From assembly GCA_023420795.1 (NCBI GenBank), contig JAEZVM010000186.1, positions 1 to 6,851 on the forward strand: a stretch of 6,851 bases of DNA. The letters run 5' to 3'. Under the pieces are notes generated by a model. It ran no database searches and was not told the origin of the DNA. It saw only the letters and a list, made by a program, of their open reading frames with translations. The position numbers and the translations under genes were made by a program. This DNA is from Pseudomonadota bacterium. GTDB taxonomy: Bacteria; Pseudomonadota; Gammaproteobacteria; Burkholderiales; Burkholderiaceae_D. Positions within the stretch are counted from its first letter, which is position 1; every line of letters begins with the position of its first letter. This document shows, piece by piece, positions 1-6,419 of the stretch.

Positions 1-296
1 AGAAAGGCTGGACGCCGCTGCATTACGCCGCAGCCATCGGCAACAATGAAATCGTCCGCATACTGCTGGATAAGTCCGCTTACATCGACGCCGAATCACC
101 CAATAAAACCACGCCAATGATGATGGCCGCGCGCGGCGGCCACATCATGACCGTCAAATTGCTCCTCGATGAAGGGGCGGATGCCACGCTGAAAAACGAG
201 CTCGGCATGACCGCGATCGACTTCGCAGAAAAGCACAATCACAAGGATATTGCGGAAGGGCTGGCGTACCGGCTGAAGAAGGCAGGCAAGCTTTAA
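1..296 (+). CDS. Ankyrin-repeat protein, C-terminal part (5' end outside window)
   Basis: The open frame starts at base 3 and runs 97 codons to TAA at 294-296; the true start lies upstream of the window. Two ankyrin repeats are visible. The first, residues 1-34, starts GWTPLHYAA and ends with IVRILLDKSAYIDAES. The second, residues 35-67, has TTPMMMAARGGH, then VKLLLDEGADATLKN. A third, partial repeat starts at about residue 68 (MTAIDFAEKH) and ends in a basic tail (LKKAGKL). Ankyrin repeats mediate protein-protein contacts and have no catalytic role of their own. From memory, similar Burkholderiales proteins are short, often carry a Sec signal peptide, and keep the AYIDAES and TLKN wording; the signal peptide cannot be checked here. 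The gene converges on the T6SS operon, so it is probably not part of it. Some ankyrin proteins act as T6SS immunity factors, so a link cannot be excluded. Confidence 0.9.
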   Translation, partial: KGWTPLHYAAAIGNNEIVRILLDKSAYIDAESPNKTTPMMMAARGGHIMTVKLLLDEGADATLKNELGMTAIDFAEKHNHKDIAEGLAYRLKKAGKL

Positions 297-387
297 CACC
301 TACGGGCAAACTTAGGCGTTTGCTGCACGAAACTGACACCCTGAATTTCTGTGGTTGGTCGGATTAAGCTTCGCGAATCAGTGTTGT
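297..387. other. Convergent intergenic gap
   Basis: These 91 bases lie between the stop codons of the plus-strand ankyrin gene and the minus-strand immunity gene. I see no gene, tRNA or mobile-element end here. The gap holds one short hairpin (listed separately) and a small palindrome, TTCGCGAA, at 370-377. Both transcription units end here, so a shared terminator would be expected, but no classic GC-rich stem with a T-run is visible. Confidence 0.7.
306..323. terminator. Weak hairpin, possible bidirectional terminator
   Basis: GCAAAC at 306-311 pairs with GTTTGC at 318-323 around a 6-base loop. The position between two convergent stop codons suits a shared terminator. The stem has only 6 base pairs, half of them GC, and no T-tract follows on either strand, so this is a weak call. 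Confidence 0.2.
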
Positions 388-1329
388 TTACGCAGACTGG
401 TTAGAGTCCCGTTGCCAGATGGTGGTGCCATAGTCGGTCTGGAAGGCCGGCATGATTTCCCCGTCCTTGAAATGACGGCGTGAATCCGGTTTGGCTGGCG
501 TGAACCAGTAACCGGCCTGCGGGCAGTGCTGGCCGCCTTCCACTCGCAGGCGGGCTGGAGCAACGAGGGACGAGGCGGCAGGAGTATTATTTTCGTCGGC
601 CACGCGTTCGACGAGAGTCCAGGTAGTAGAAGCATAGCTGCTGCGACCATCGGGAAGGTCAACCATTGCTTCATTCGCTCTGCCTCTCAATTCATCATCT
701 GACTTGATCAACAGGGCGGGAAAACCATGATCGATATCGGGAAGGTAGATGCCGGTCTGCGGAACGCGGTCACCGCTCCTGACTTTGATGTTCCGGCTTA
801 ATTGATAGACCGGCCATGTCGCAGGTGGATTAAGTGGTTCCTTAACTACTCTGTCATAGCGCGTTGTCAAAGTACCGGGACTCCAGATTCCCAGGGAAGT
901 TCGGGCAATGGGCCATGCATAATTTCCGGCCTTGTGCAGCAATACAAAGTATTTCGCTTCCGCTCCCGGCTCAACTTCCTCCATCCAGTTAGCTGAATAA
1001 TCCATTGTTTGCCCGCGTATGTCGCCCGTCACACCATGAGCACGACCGAGCGCTTCGTAATCTCCGTGCGACAGTTTGATATAGCCATCATTCAGGAGGC
1101 GCATGGTATCCCTGAAGTTAGGCAATACCCGTTCTCCCCAGACAATATCCGGCTGTTCAGGCAATGGCCGGTTGCGGTAGCGGGGCGGCAGATTGTGCTT
1201 GAAGCGGTCAAGCATGGCTTCCGCGTGGCCCAGCATTGCTTCCCATGCATCACGCATTTGACCGTAGTATTCGAGTGAACAGTATCGTTCAAGAAGATAG
1301 ATTTCCTGAGGTATTAGCGGTGTTCCCAT
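388..1329 (-). CDS. Putative T6SS immunity protein, Imm71/Imm72-like
   Basis: This 313-residue protein is probably the cytoplasmic antidote to the effector encoded directly upstream. The ATG at 1329 lies 2 bases after the effector's stop codon, with a purine-rich GAAAAGAAA (1335-1343) as possible ribosome-binding site inside the effector's 3' end. No signal peptide or membrane segment is visible. Residues 8-110 look helical and rich in aromatic and charged residues (YLLERYCSLEYY, RDAWEAML). The C-terminal part holds two related modules. The first, about 184-242, contains SGDRVPQTGIYLP and TTW. The second, about 264-308, contains GGQHCPQAGYWFTP, then RRHFKDGEIMP and TTIWQ. The PQxGYWFTP ... 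RRxF..GE.MP ... W wording matches what I remember of Imm71/Imm72 family proteins in Burkholderiales T6SS loci. Context supports immunity strongly; the family name is from memory and less sure. Confidence 0.72.
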   Translation of the reverse strand: MGTPLIPQEIYLLERYCSLEYYGQMRDAWEAMLGHAEAMLDRFKHNLPPRYRNRPLPEQPDIVWGERVLPNFRDTMRLLNDGYIKLSHGDYEALGRAHGVTGDIRGQTMDYSANWMEEVEPGAEAKYFVLLHKAGNYAWPIARTSLGIWSPGTLTTRYDRVVKEPLNPPATWPVYQLSRNIKVRSGDRVPQTGIYLPDIDHGFPALLIKSDDELRGRANEAMVDLPDGRSSYASTTWTLVERVADENNTPAASSLVAPARLRVEGGQHCPQAGYWFTPAKPDSRRHFKDGEIMPAFQTDYGTTIWQRDSNQSA

Positions 1330-1331
1330 GA

Positions 1332-2783
1332 TTATTTCTTTTCAAACCAGTTATTGGTAAGTACCGGCACGCCAGTCATGTCAGTCGTTTCGCAAAAGCT
1401 GCTGTAGCCCCAGTTGGTTGGCTGTCGCTTCCCTAAAAATTCCCTCTTCAAATCGTCTGGGTTAAGCACAATCTGAGTAGCGCCTCCTTCGAGTTTATAG
1501 TCCTCGTTGTGCCGATGTGTCTGGTTTCCTACTGTTCCCTCCCACACATTCAGGCCTTTGCCCGGCGGCACGGTGTATGTCACAAATTCGCCGTTGCTGT
1601 TCCAGCTTGTCCATACCGCGAATTTCCTGCGCCAGTCGTCCTTGCTCTTCAGATTGTCAAACTCAGCCTTGCGCATCCAACAGATGCTATTGTCGCCGCT
1701 GCCGGGATCGACTACACGATATAAAGTTTCACCCGGAGGAATAGTCACTGGTCGGATCGTTCCCTTCTCAAAAGTTTTATAGGCGCCTGCCAATGGACTC
1801 AGCTTACCCGGCTTGATCTCGGGATCAAGGTCGGGCCAGTTTTCCTTGAACGGCGCTTCATTGGCAGATGGATGAACCACTTTATCGGTCTTATCCACCC
1901 ACTTCGGTTTTTCCTTCTCAAACGCCACGATCTCCGCTTCCACCCTCGGTCTGATAAAACTGTGCGGATTGGTGGCCTTGACATAAGCGCGATACTGATT
2001 GTCCGCTTCAATATCCAGCCGTCGCGCAATTTTGTCCAGCCAACTCTGCACGGGCTTCAATGCTTTGCGCAGCATGGTGTCGGCCTTCTTGCGCACGCCG
2101 CTGCCCAGTTCGAGCAGCGCTGTTGCCTGTTGGCCGAGTTTGCCGTCGCCCCATTTCTGTACGATGGTCAACAACTCCTTCAAGGCAGCCAAGGCATTGT
2201 CAAAAGCAGTCAACAGTTTGACTACCGTGACCTGAGCGCGTATTGCCCGCATTTGCCCGGCAAGGTGTTTGTACGGATTGTCCCAATGCAAGGCCTTTAG
2301 CGTCTTGCGCACTTCGGGGCGATCGAGAAATGCATTGAGCTTGGCAATGCCGTGTTCCAGATATTGATCCAGAACCTTGAAAGCGCCGGTTTCCGCCGCT
2401 TTCGCCCCCGTTTTGAAGGCTGCCTTGCGCGCATAGGCGAACAGGATCTTGCCGCATCCTTTCACCAGCGAACCGAGCGTTGGGAACAGGCCGATCAGCG
2501 TTAGGGTGAGCGCGATCCAGTTGCCGGTGTTGTCTGAATCACGGTCAATCCTTTTGCAGCATGCGACGACGTCGCGCACATCGCATATTTGATCGACGAA
2601 CGGGATCATGGAGATCACGGCTCCCGTAATGGTTTGCGCGGTCGAGGCGTCTTCATTGAAATCGCCCTGAATGACGCCCCAAATCCATTCCGCACCTGCC
2701 GCCAGATTCTTTCCGGCCGATTCTACCCAGCGCACCGGAGCGGCCTTGAACCACGCCAGCGCGTTTTCAAATTCATCTTGCAT
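1332..2783 (-). CDS. Putative VgrG-linked T6SS toxic effector with C-terminal ART/TNT-like domain
   Basis: This 483-residue protein is the likely cargo of the adjacent VgrG. Residues about 30-118 form an N-terminal region with WIWGVIQGDF and two hydrophobic stretches, at 51-75 (including MIPFVDQICDVRDVVA) and 88-117 (WIALTLTLIGLFPTLG). I remember this wording from other Burkholderiales T6SS effectors. Residues about 120-295 look like long amphipathic helices. The C-terminal domain (about 345-483) has LYRVV with R356, W391 and W394, the strand TYTV (Y403, V405), LNVWEGTV (W414, E415), and GGATQIVL with Q437, then WGYSSF. This order resembles TNT and ADP-ribosyltransferase-fold enzymes that act on NAD+, but that is inference. 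No PAAR domain, MIX motif, signal peptide or HExxH protease motif is seen. The ATG at 2783 follows vgrG by 21 bases. GC is lower than in vgrG. Lipase, nuclease or pore-forming activity is less supported; the hydrophobic N-terminus may serve delivery. Confidence 0.75.
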   Translation of the reverse strand: MQDEFENALAWFKAAPVRWVESAGKNLAAGAEWIWGVIQGDFNEDASTAQTITGAVISMIPFVDQICDVRDVVACCKRIDRDSDNTGNWIALTLTLIGLFPTLGSLVKGCGKILFAYARKAAFKTGAKAAETGAFKVLDQYLEHGIAKLNAFLDRPEVRKTLKALHWDNPYKHLAGQMRAIRAQVTVVKLLTAFDNALAALKELLTIVQKWGDGKLGQQATALLELGSGVRKKADTMLRKALKPVQSWLDKIARRLDIEADNQYRAYVKATNPHSFIRPRVEAEIVAFEKEKPKWVDKTDKVVHPSANEAPFKENWPDLDPEIKPGKLSPLAGAYKTFEKGTIRPVTIPPGETLYRVVDPGSGDNSICWMRKAEFDNLKSKDDWRRKFAVWTSWNSNGEFVTYTVPPGKGLNVWEGTVGNQTHRHNEDYKLEGGATQIVLNPDDLKREFLGKRQPTNWGYSSFCETTDMTGVPVLTNNWFEKK

Positions 2784-2790
2784 GGAGTGT

Positions 2791-2800
2791 TCTTTTTCTT
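2791..2800 (-). promoter_or_regulatory. Purine-rich ribosome-binding region of the effector gene
   Basis: On the minus strand the 21 bases between the vgrG stop and the effector ATG read AACC, AAGAAAAAGA, ACACTCC. The A/G run sits 7 bases before the ATG at 2783 and is the only plausible ribosome-binding site. It lacks a GGAG core, so initiation may be modest or coupled to vgrG translation. Confidence 0.4.
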
Positions 2801-2804
2801 GGTT

Positions 2805-5597
2805 TTATTCGGATGCGGGGCTGAAGCGGTTCTTCGCCTTGGACGTCATCATTTGCAATGCATCCCAGGGAGTATCCGTTTTGGGAGGGCGGGCTTCATA
2901 AGTCACGATCGCTCCAGACTCGGGCACATTGTCATGACGGGCCTGTCCATTCGCATCGAGTTTTCCTCTAATGACAGCGCCGTCATCGAACTTGATCTTG
3001 TATCCGACATTTGCCATCGGCTCGCCGTCCGGGGCGTGATAGGCGATGGCAATCCAGTTTTGTATGGCGGATTTTGCGTCCGGCAGGATCGGTAAATCCG
3101 CCCTTACGCTATCCGCCCCAAGGAAGTCATGCGTTGTTCCCTTGACCGAAACCGAGGCGGGGCAGTGAATATCGATATTCGCCCCGTGGAGCTTGATGTA
3201 TCCACCGCCGGATGCCAGCAGAATTTCCTGTCTTGCCTGCAGCTTGATGTGTGCGTTGCTCGACGTGACGGTGATGGCCTTGTCTGCCAATACATCCATG
3301 GGTGCATCGTGTGCGCGCACCGATATCGCTTCTTTTGCGGCGATAACTTTCATGCCGCCCGCATGGGTAAACAGGGACGCGGTTTTCGTGGAGGCCCAAG
3401 TCACTGCCTGTCCTCCGGTAAAGCGCGCTGCCGCCGCCGATGTCAGCGTGAGGTCTTGTCCTGCCAGCATGACCGATGACGCGGGTGTCGCAACGTTTAC
3501 GGCGGCCTGACTGTCGATGAGTATCAGCGGCTGCTCGAATTTTTGCGCCCGCTGTCCTTCAATCCGATCGCTGCCATTGACAGCCTTGCTCAATTCCCGC
3601 AAGCCCTTTGGTGTCGAAAGCGCCGGGGCATGATGCTGTATCGCTGCATCGGACAAGCTCCTGGCCAGTTCTTCTGCCGCGCTCAATTTTCCTTGCGCCT
3701 CCTGCGTATCCAGCTGATCCGATATCGCGTCGCTGCGTTGCGAAGTTGAAATAAACATGCCACGTTTCGCACGCAGTGTTCCCCAAGCATCGGTTGCCAG
3801 TTCAAATCCGATACCGCGATATACGCCGCGCATATTGCCGTTCTGGCGAATCAGATAGCCGACGTTTAGCTGGCTCGCCGCATAGGTGGTGGCGGTGGTC
3901 TGCCGCAGTTGATCTGGCGTGTCGTCAAAACTCCATGTGTTGGAGCCTTCGGCTGCATATTCCTTTGTCCTGAAGCCCGATAGAGCGCCCGGATGGTTGC
4001 CGGAGCCATGAATAGCTGGGGTATCGGCATTGTTGTATAGCTGCCCCGTCACCACCGGCCGGTCGATGTCGCCGTTGATGAAGTCGATGCAGACTTCCTG
4101 TCCGATGCGCGGAGTGAAGTGCGCTCCCCAATTCGCGCCGGCGGACGGCTCGGCGACGCGAACCCAGGTACCGGCCGTCTGATCGCCCGGCGCATTCGAG
4201 GCGGATGGATGCGCGAGTTGGCCGGATATTGCGCGGTCGCCTCTCTGCCAGGGAAACTGCACCTTGATGCGAAGATCGCGCTCGGTCGTGATTTCTTCGT
4301 TCGGAACGCCGACCACCAGCGCAACCTGCGTGCCGGGAGCGACGGGTTTCGGATACCAGTAACGCGGGCGTACCTGTGTGGAGCGCGATATGCAGGTGAA
4401 TTGGTTACGGTAGGTTCCTGCTTCCGCATTATTTCTTTCGCTAAGATCTGCAATGTCGGCTGAAAGATTGTTGGCGCCTTCGTGCACGATTGAAAGTACT
4501 GCATATTCGCCATTGGCATCCGGATGGTGCGTCAGTTCAAGGCAAGTGCCGACTGCAAGCGCGCGTACAGAGCTTTCCGCCTCCTGCGCCTGCTGTTCGA
4601 GAGCGAGCGATTCGACGCGCATTCTGGCGATGCGTGCGCTTTCGGCTGCATCGGTATAACGGTAGGCTCCTGTGCCTTCGAAAACCTCGAGTGGAGGGCA
4701 ATTGTCGGGCCGTCTCTGCAGACCGTCCTCGCATATCGTTGCAGCGACTTTTTTGTAATCCCAGCTTCCTAGCGTGATCATGTTGGCCGCTGCCTGGCGG
4801 CGTTGCTTGAACAAGGTGATGGTGTCAGCAGTTTCGGTGGCATCCGAACGATGGAAGCGGATGGCCGTTTGCTTGCATGGTGACAGCGCATTATTGTCGT
4901 CGAATACAACCAGTTGATGTCGCCAATGTCTTGTTTCGGCTTGTTGGCCGTCCGCCTGCCTTTCGCCGTATTCCTCAGGCGCGTAGGAGCTGTCCTCAGT
5001 GTGCTCGAAGAAGAAATTGAGTCCTTCTTCCGCCAGCAGGCGAATGATGAAAGCGTAATCGCTTTCCCGATACTGCAGCGTAAGTGAACGCTTGGGAAGA
5101 GCGGTTTTGACGTCGATTCGATAAATGGCATTCGGATAATCGCGAAGCACGTTCTCCATGATCTCGATGACAGTCATGTCTTGGTAGACGTAGCTGTCTC
5201 GCCGCAGGGTGAGGACGTGCATCCAGGGCTCGAGCGTGAGCCGGTAGCGAGCGAGGCTGCCGTTGCTCCCCAATTCCAGAGCGCGGGTGACGATTCCGTG
5301 AATACGACGCATGCCGCCATTTGCAAGTCGCAGCCGCAGGCAAGCTTCCTCTCCGATCAGTGCCTTCAGCGGATGGTTGGGCGATCCTGCCAGGCAATCG
5401 ACTTCGAAGCGGAACAGCTCGGACATTGCCTCCTGCCCCGAGAAACGCTCAACCACCAGGGAGTCAGCGTCGAACCTGGTTTCGAGTGAAATCAGGCGTG
5501 CGTGCTGCGACAAGCCATGCAAAAGAGTTCGCGGGTTGAGATTGCTCTGATTGGATAGGGGCAAGGCGAAAGAGGGCGAGCTGGCTGTATTGTGCAT
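2805..5597 (-). CDS. vgrG: VgrG spike protein with C-terminal transthyretin-like extension
   Basis: VgrG trimers form the tip of the T6SS tube and carry effectors into target cells. The 930-residue protein is a long VgrG. Residues about 38-430 are the gp27-like hub (FSGQEAMSELFRFEVDCLA, then RESDYAFIIRLLAEEGLNFFFEH). Residues about 438-525 are the gp5-like OB-fold with the family signature: RIKVQFPWQRGD, WVRVAEPSAGANWG, PRIGQEVCIDFINGDIDRPVVTG. The next region (QLNVGYLIRQNGNMRG, RAKRGMFISTS) is typical of Burkholderiales VgrGs. Residues about 690-815 are the repetitive beta-helix needle (DUF2345-like). Residues about 845-905 (DGEPMANVGYKIKFDDGAV, GKLDANGQARHDNVP) look transthyretin-like. In enteroaggregative E. 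coli VgrG1 such a domain docks the effector Tle1. It ends in a 25-residue tail unique to this copy as far as I can see. The ATG at 5597 is 27 bases after tssL, with no clear Shine-Dalgarno. Confidence 0.96.
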   Translation of the reverse strand: MHNTASSPSFALPLSNQSNLNPRTLLHGLSQHARLISLETRFDADSLVVERFSGQEAMSELFRFEVDCLAGSPNHPLKALIGEEACLRLRLANGGMRRIHGIVTRALELGSNGSLARYRLTLEPWMHVLTLRRDSYVYQDMTVIEIMENVLRDYPNAIYRIDVKTALPKRSLTLQYRESDYAFIIRLLAEEGLNFFFEHTEDSSYAPEEYGERQADGQQAETRHWRHQLVVFDDNNALSPCKQTAIRFHRSDATETADTITLFKQRRQAAANMITLGSWDYKKVAATICEDGLQRRPDNCPPLEVFEGTGAYRYTDAAESARIARMRVESLALEQQAQEAESSVRALAVGTCLELTHHPDANGEYAVLSIVHEGANNLSADIADLSERNNAEAGTYRNQFTCISRSTQVRPRYWYPKPVAPGTQVALVVGVPNEEITTERDLRIKVQFPWQRGDRAISGQLAHPSASNAPGDQTAGTWVRVAEPSAGANWGAHFTPRIGQEVCIDFINGDIDRPVVTGQLYNNADTPAIHGSGNHPGALSGFRTKEYAAEGSNTWSFDDTPDQLRQTTATTYAASQLNVGYLIRQNGNMRGVYRGIGFELATDAWGTLRAKRGMFISTSQRSDAISDQLDTQEAQGKLSAAEELARSLSDAAIQHHAPALSTPKGLRELSKAVNGSDRIEGQRAQKFEQPLILIDSQAAVNVATPASSVMLAGQDLTLTSAAAARFTGGQAVTWASTKTASLFTHAGGMKVIAAKEAISVRAHDAPMDVLADKAITVTSSNAHIKLQARQEILLASGGGYIKLHGANIDIHCPASVSVKGTTHDFLGADSVRADLPILPDAKSAIQNWIAIAYHAPDGEPMANVGYKIKFDDGAVIRGKLDANGQARHDNVPESGAIVTYEARPPKTDTPWDALQMMTSKAKNRFSPASE

Positions 5598-5624
5598 CTT
5601 TGGAATCGCATCGGAAGTCAGGGG

Positions 5625-6419
5625 CTACGGCAGGCTGATCGTTATGTGGGCCACTTTGGGAGACAGCTTGATTACCTCGAAGTAGTTCCCAAGCATGTCG
5701 TTGGTGTGATGAGCCAGCAGCCAGCTTAAACCGGCATAGATTGCAATCCCCATGAAAGCCAGCGCGGCACCGATGACCCACATCGGAACTTCCGCCTTCA
5801 TCATGTGCTTGATGTTGTCTGGCGACTTCCAGTGCGGCGCGAATTGAGCGCGCTTGCCCTTGAGATGCGTGATTTCCTTATCCAGCGTGGCGATCAGGTA
5901 GTTCAGTTTTTCCTTTCCTTCGAGCGCGTACTTGCCCTGGAACCCGATAAGCAGGCACATGTAGAAGACTTCCAGCGCCTGTACGCTCGCTTGGCCGCGA
6001 TGCCGCACTTTTTCCAGCTCCAGATAGAAATTCTCACCGGCCAGCTGATCGCCAAAAAGCATCAGCTGCAACGGGGCGCGTTCCCACACATCGCGAATTG
6101 CCATGTCCGAACTCAGGATGGTCTCGTCGATGGCGGCGCAGAATGCATATTTTGCTGCATACACGTCGTCCGCGGACGCACTCAGGCGGCGTGCGTTGCG
6201 TTCGAAGCTGTCGAGCAGGTTCTTTACCTGAACGGAGAATTGTGCAGCGTCCGCAGGTGCATAGCGATTCTTTAGCAGTAACAGCAGATAGAAACCGTCA
6301 TGCATCAGCTCTACCAGAGTGCGCGGAGCATGGTTTTGGCCTTGGCGTGGCGGAACCGCCTCGCCGTACAGCGATGGTGCCCGGGTAACCGGATTGGGGA
6401 TGAGCGTGTCGGTAGTCAT
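5625..6419 (-). CDS. tssL: T6SS inner-membrane protein TssL (DotU/IcmH family)
   Basis: TssL joins TssM and TssJ in the membrane complex that anchors the T6SS to the envelope, and contacts TssK of the baseplate. At 264 residues this is the short form, without the C-terminal OmpA-like peptidoglycan-binding domain found in extended TssL proteins. The cytoplasmic DotU domain covers about residues 33-190, with the conserved YAAKYAFCAAIDETILSS (87-104), LFGDQLAGENFYLELE (121-136) and LEVFYMCLLIGFQGKYAL (149-166). One membrane segment follows at about 212-235 (VPMWVIGAALAFMGIAIYAG), leaving a short periplasmic tail, as expected for a tail-anchored TssL. The ATG at 6419 overlaps the tssK stop as ATGA and has no Shine-Dalgarno of its own, which points to translational coupling. 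This start also gives the usual N-terminal length. The following gene is vgrG, not tssM. Confidence 0.97.
   Translation of the reverse strand: MTTDTLIPNPVTRAPSLYGEAVPPRQGQNHAPRTLVELMHDGFYLLLLLKNRYAPADAAQFSVQVKNLLDSFERNARRLSASADDVYAAKYAFCAAIDETILSSDMAIRDVWERAPLQLMLFGDQLAGENFYLELEKVRHRGQASVQALEVFYMCLLIGFQGKYALEGKEKLNYLIATLDKEITHLKGKRAQFAPHWKSPDNIKHMMKAEVPMWVIGAALAFMGIAIYAGLSWLLAHHTNDMLGNYFEVIKLSPKVAHITISLP
6416..6419 (-). promoter_or_regulatory. tssK-tssL ATGA stop/start overlap
   Basis: On the minus strand the tssL ATG (6419-6417) and the tssK TGA (6418-6416) share bases in the string ATGA. The bases just upstream (GCCGTCACACA) contain no Shine-Dalgarno-like purine run. Ribosomes finishing tssK probably re-initiate at tssL, which would keep the two partner proteins in step. 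Confidence 0.65.

Noticed and set aside
1872..2300. Plus-strand open frame of 142 codons opposite the effector's helical region
   Set aside because: Antisense shadow of the effector gene, with no domain and no plausible ribosome-binding site noticed.
1332..2783. PAAR, MIX or Rhs architecture in the effector
   Set aside because: No PAAR repeats, no YD repeats and no MIX-like motif were found. The protein starts directly with the hydrophobic region, so it is treated as a cargo effector of VgrG.
2589..3095. Plus-strand open frame of 168 codons across the vgrG-effector junction
   Set aside because: It lies antisense to two well-supported genes, its translation shows no recognisable domain, and it has Cys/Arg/His-rich composition typical of a shadow frame.
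4049..4519. Minus-strand alternative frame of 156 codons inside vgrG
   Set aside because: It overlaps the conserved VgrG OB-fold in another frame, and its Arg/Pro/Ser-rich translation is typical of a GC-rich off-frame.
5805..6275. Plus-strand open frame of 156 codons inside tssL
   Set aside because: It is entirely antisense to conserved TssL motifs. No independent start signal or family resemblance is seen, so it reflects the codon bias of tssL.
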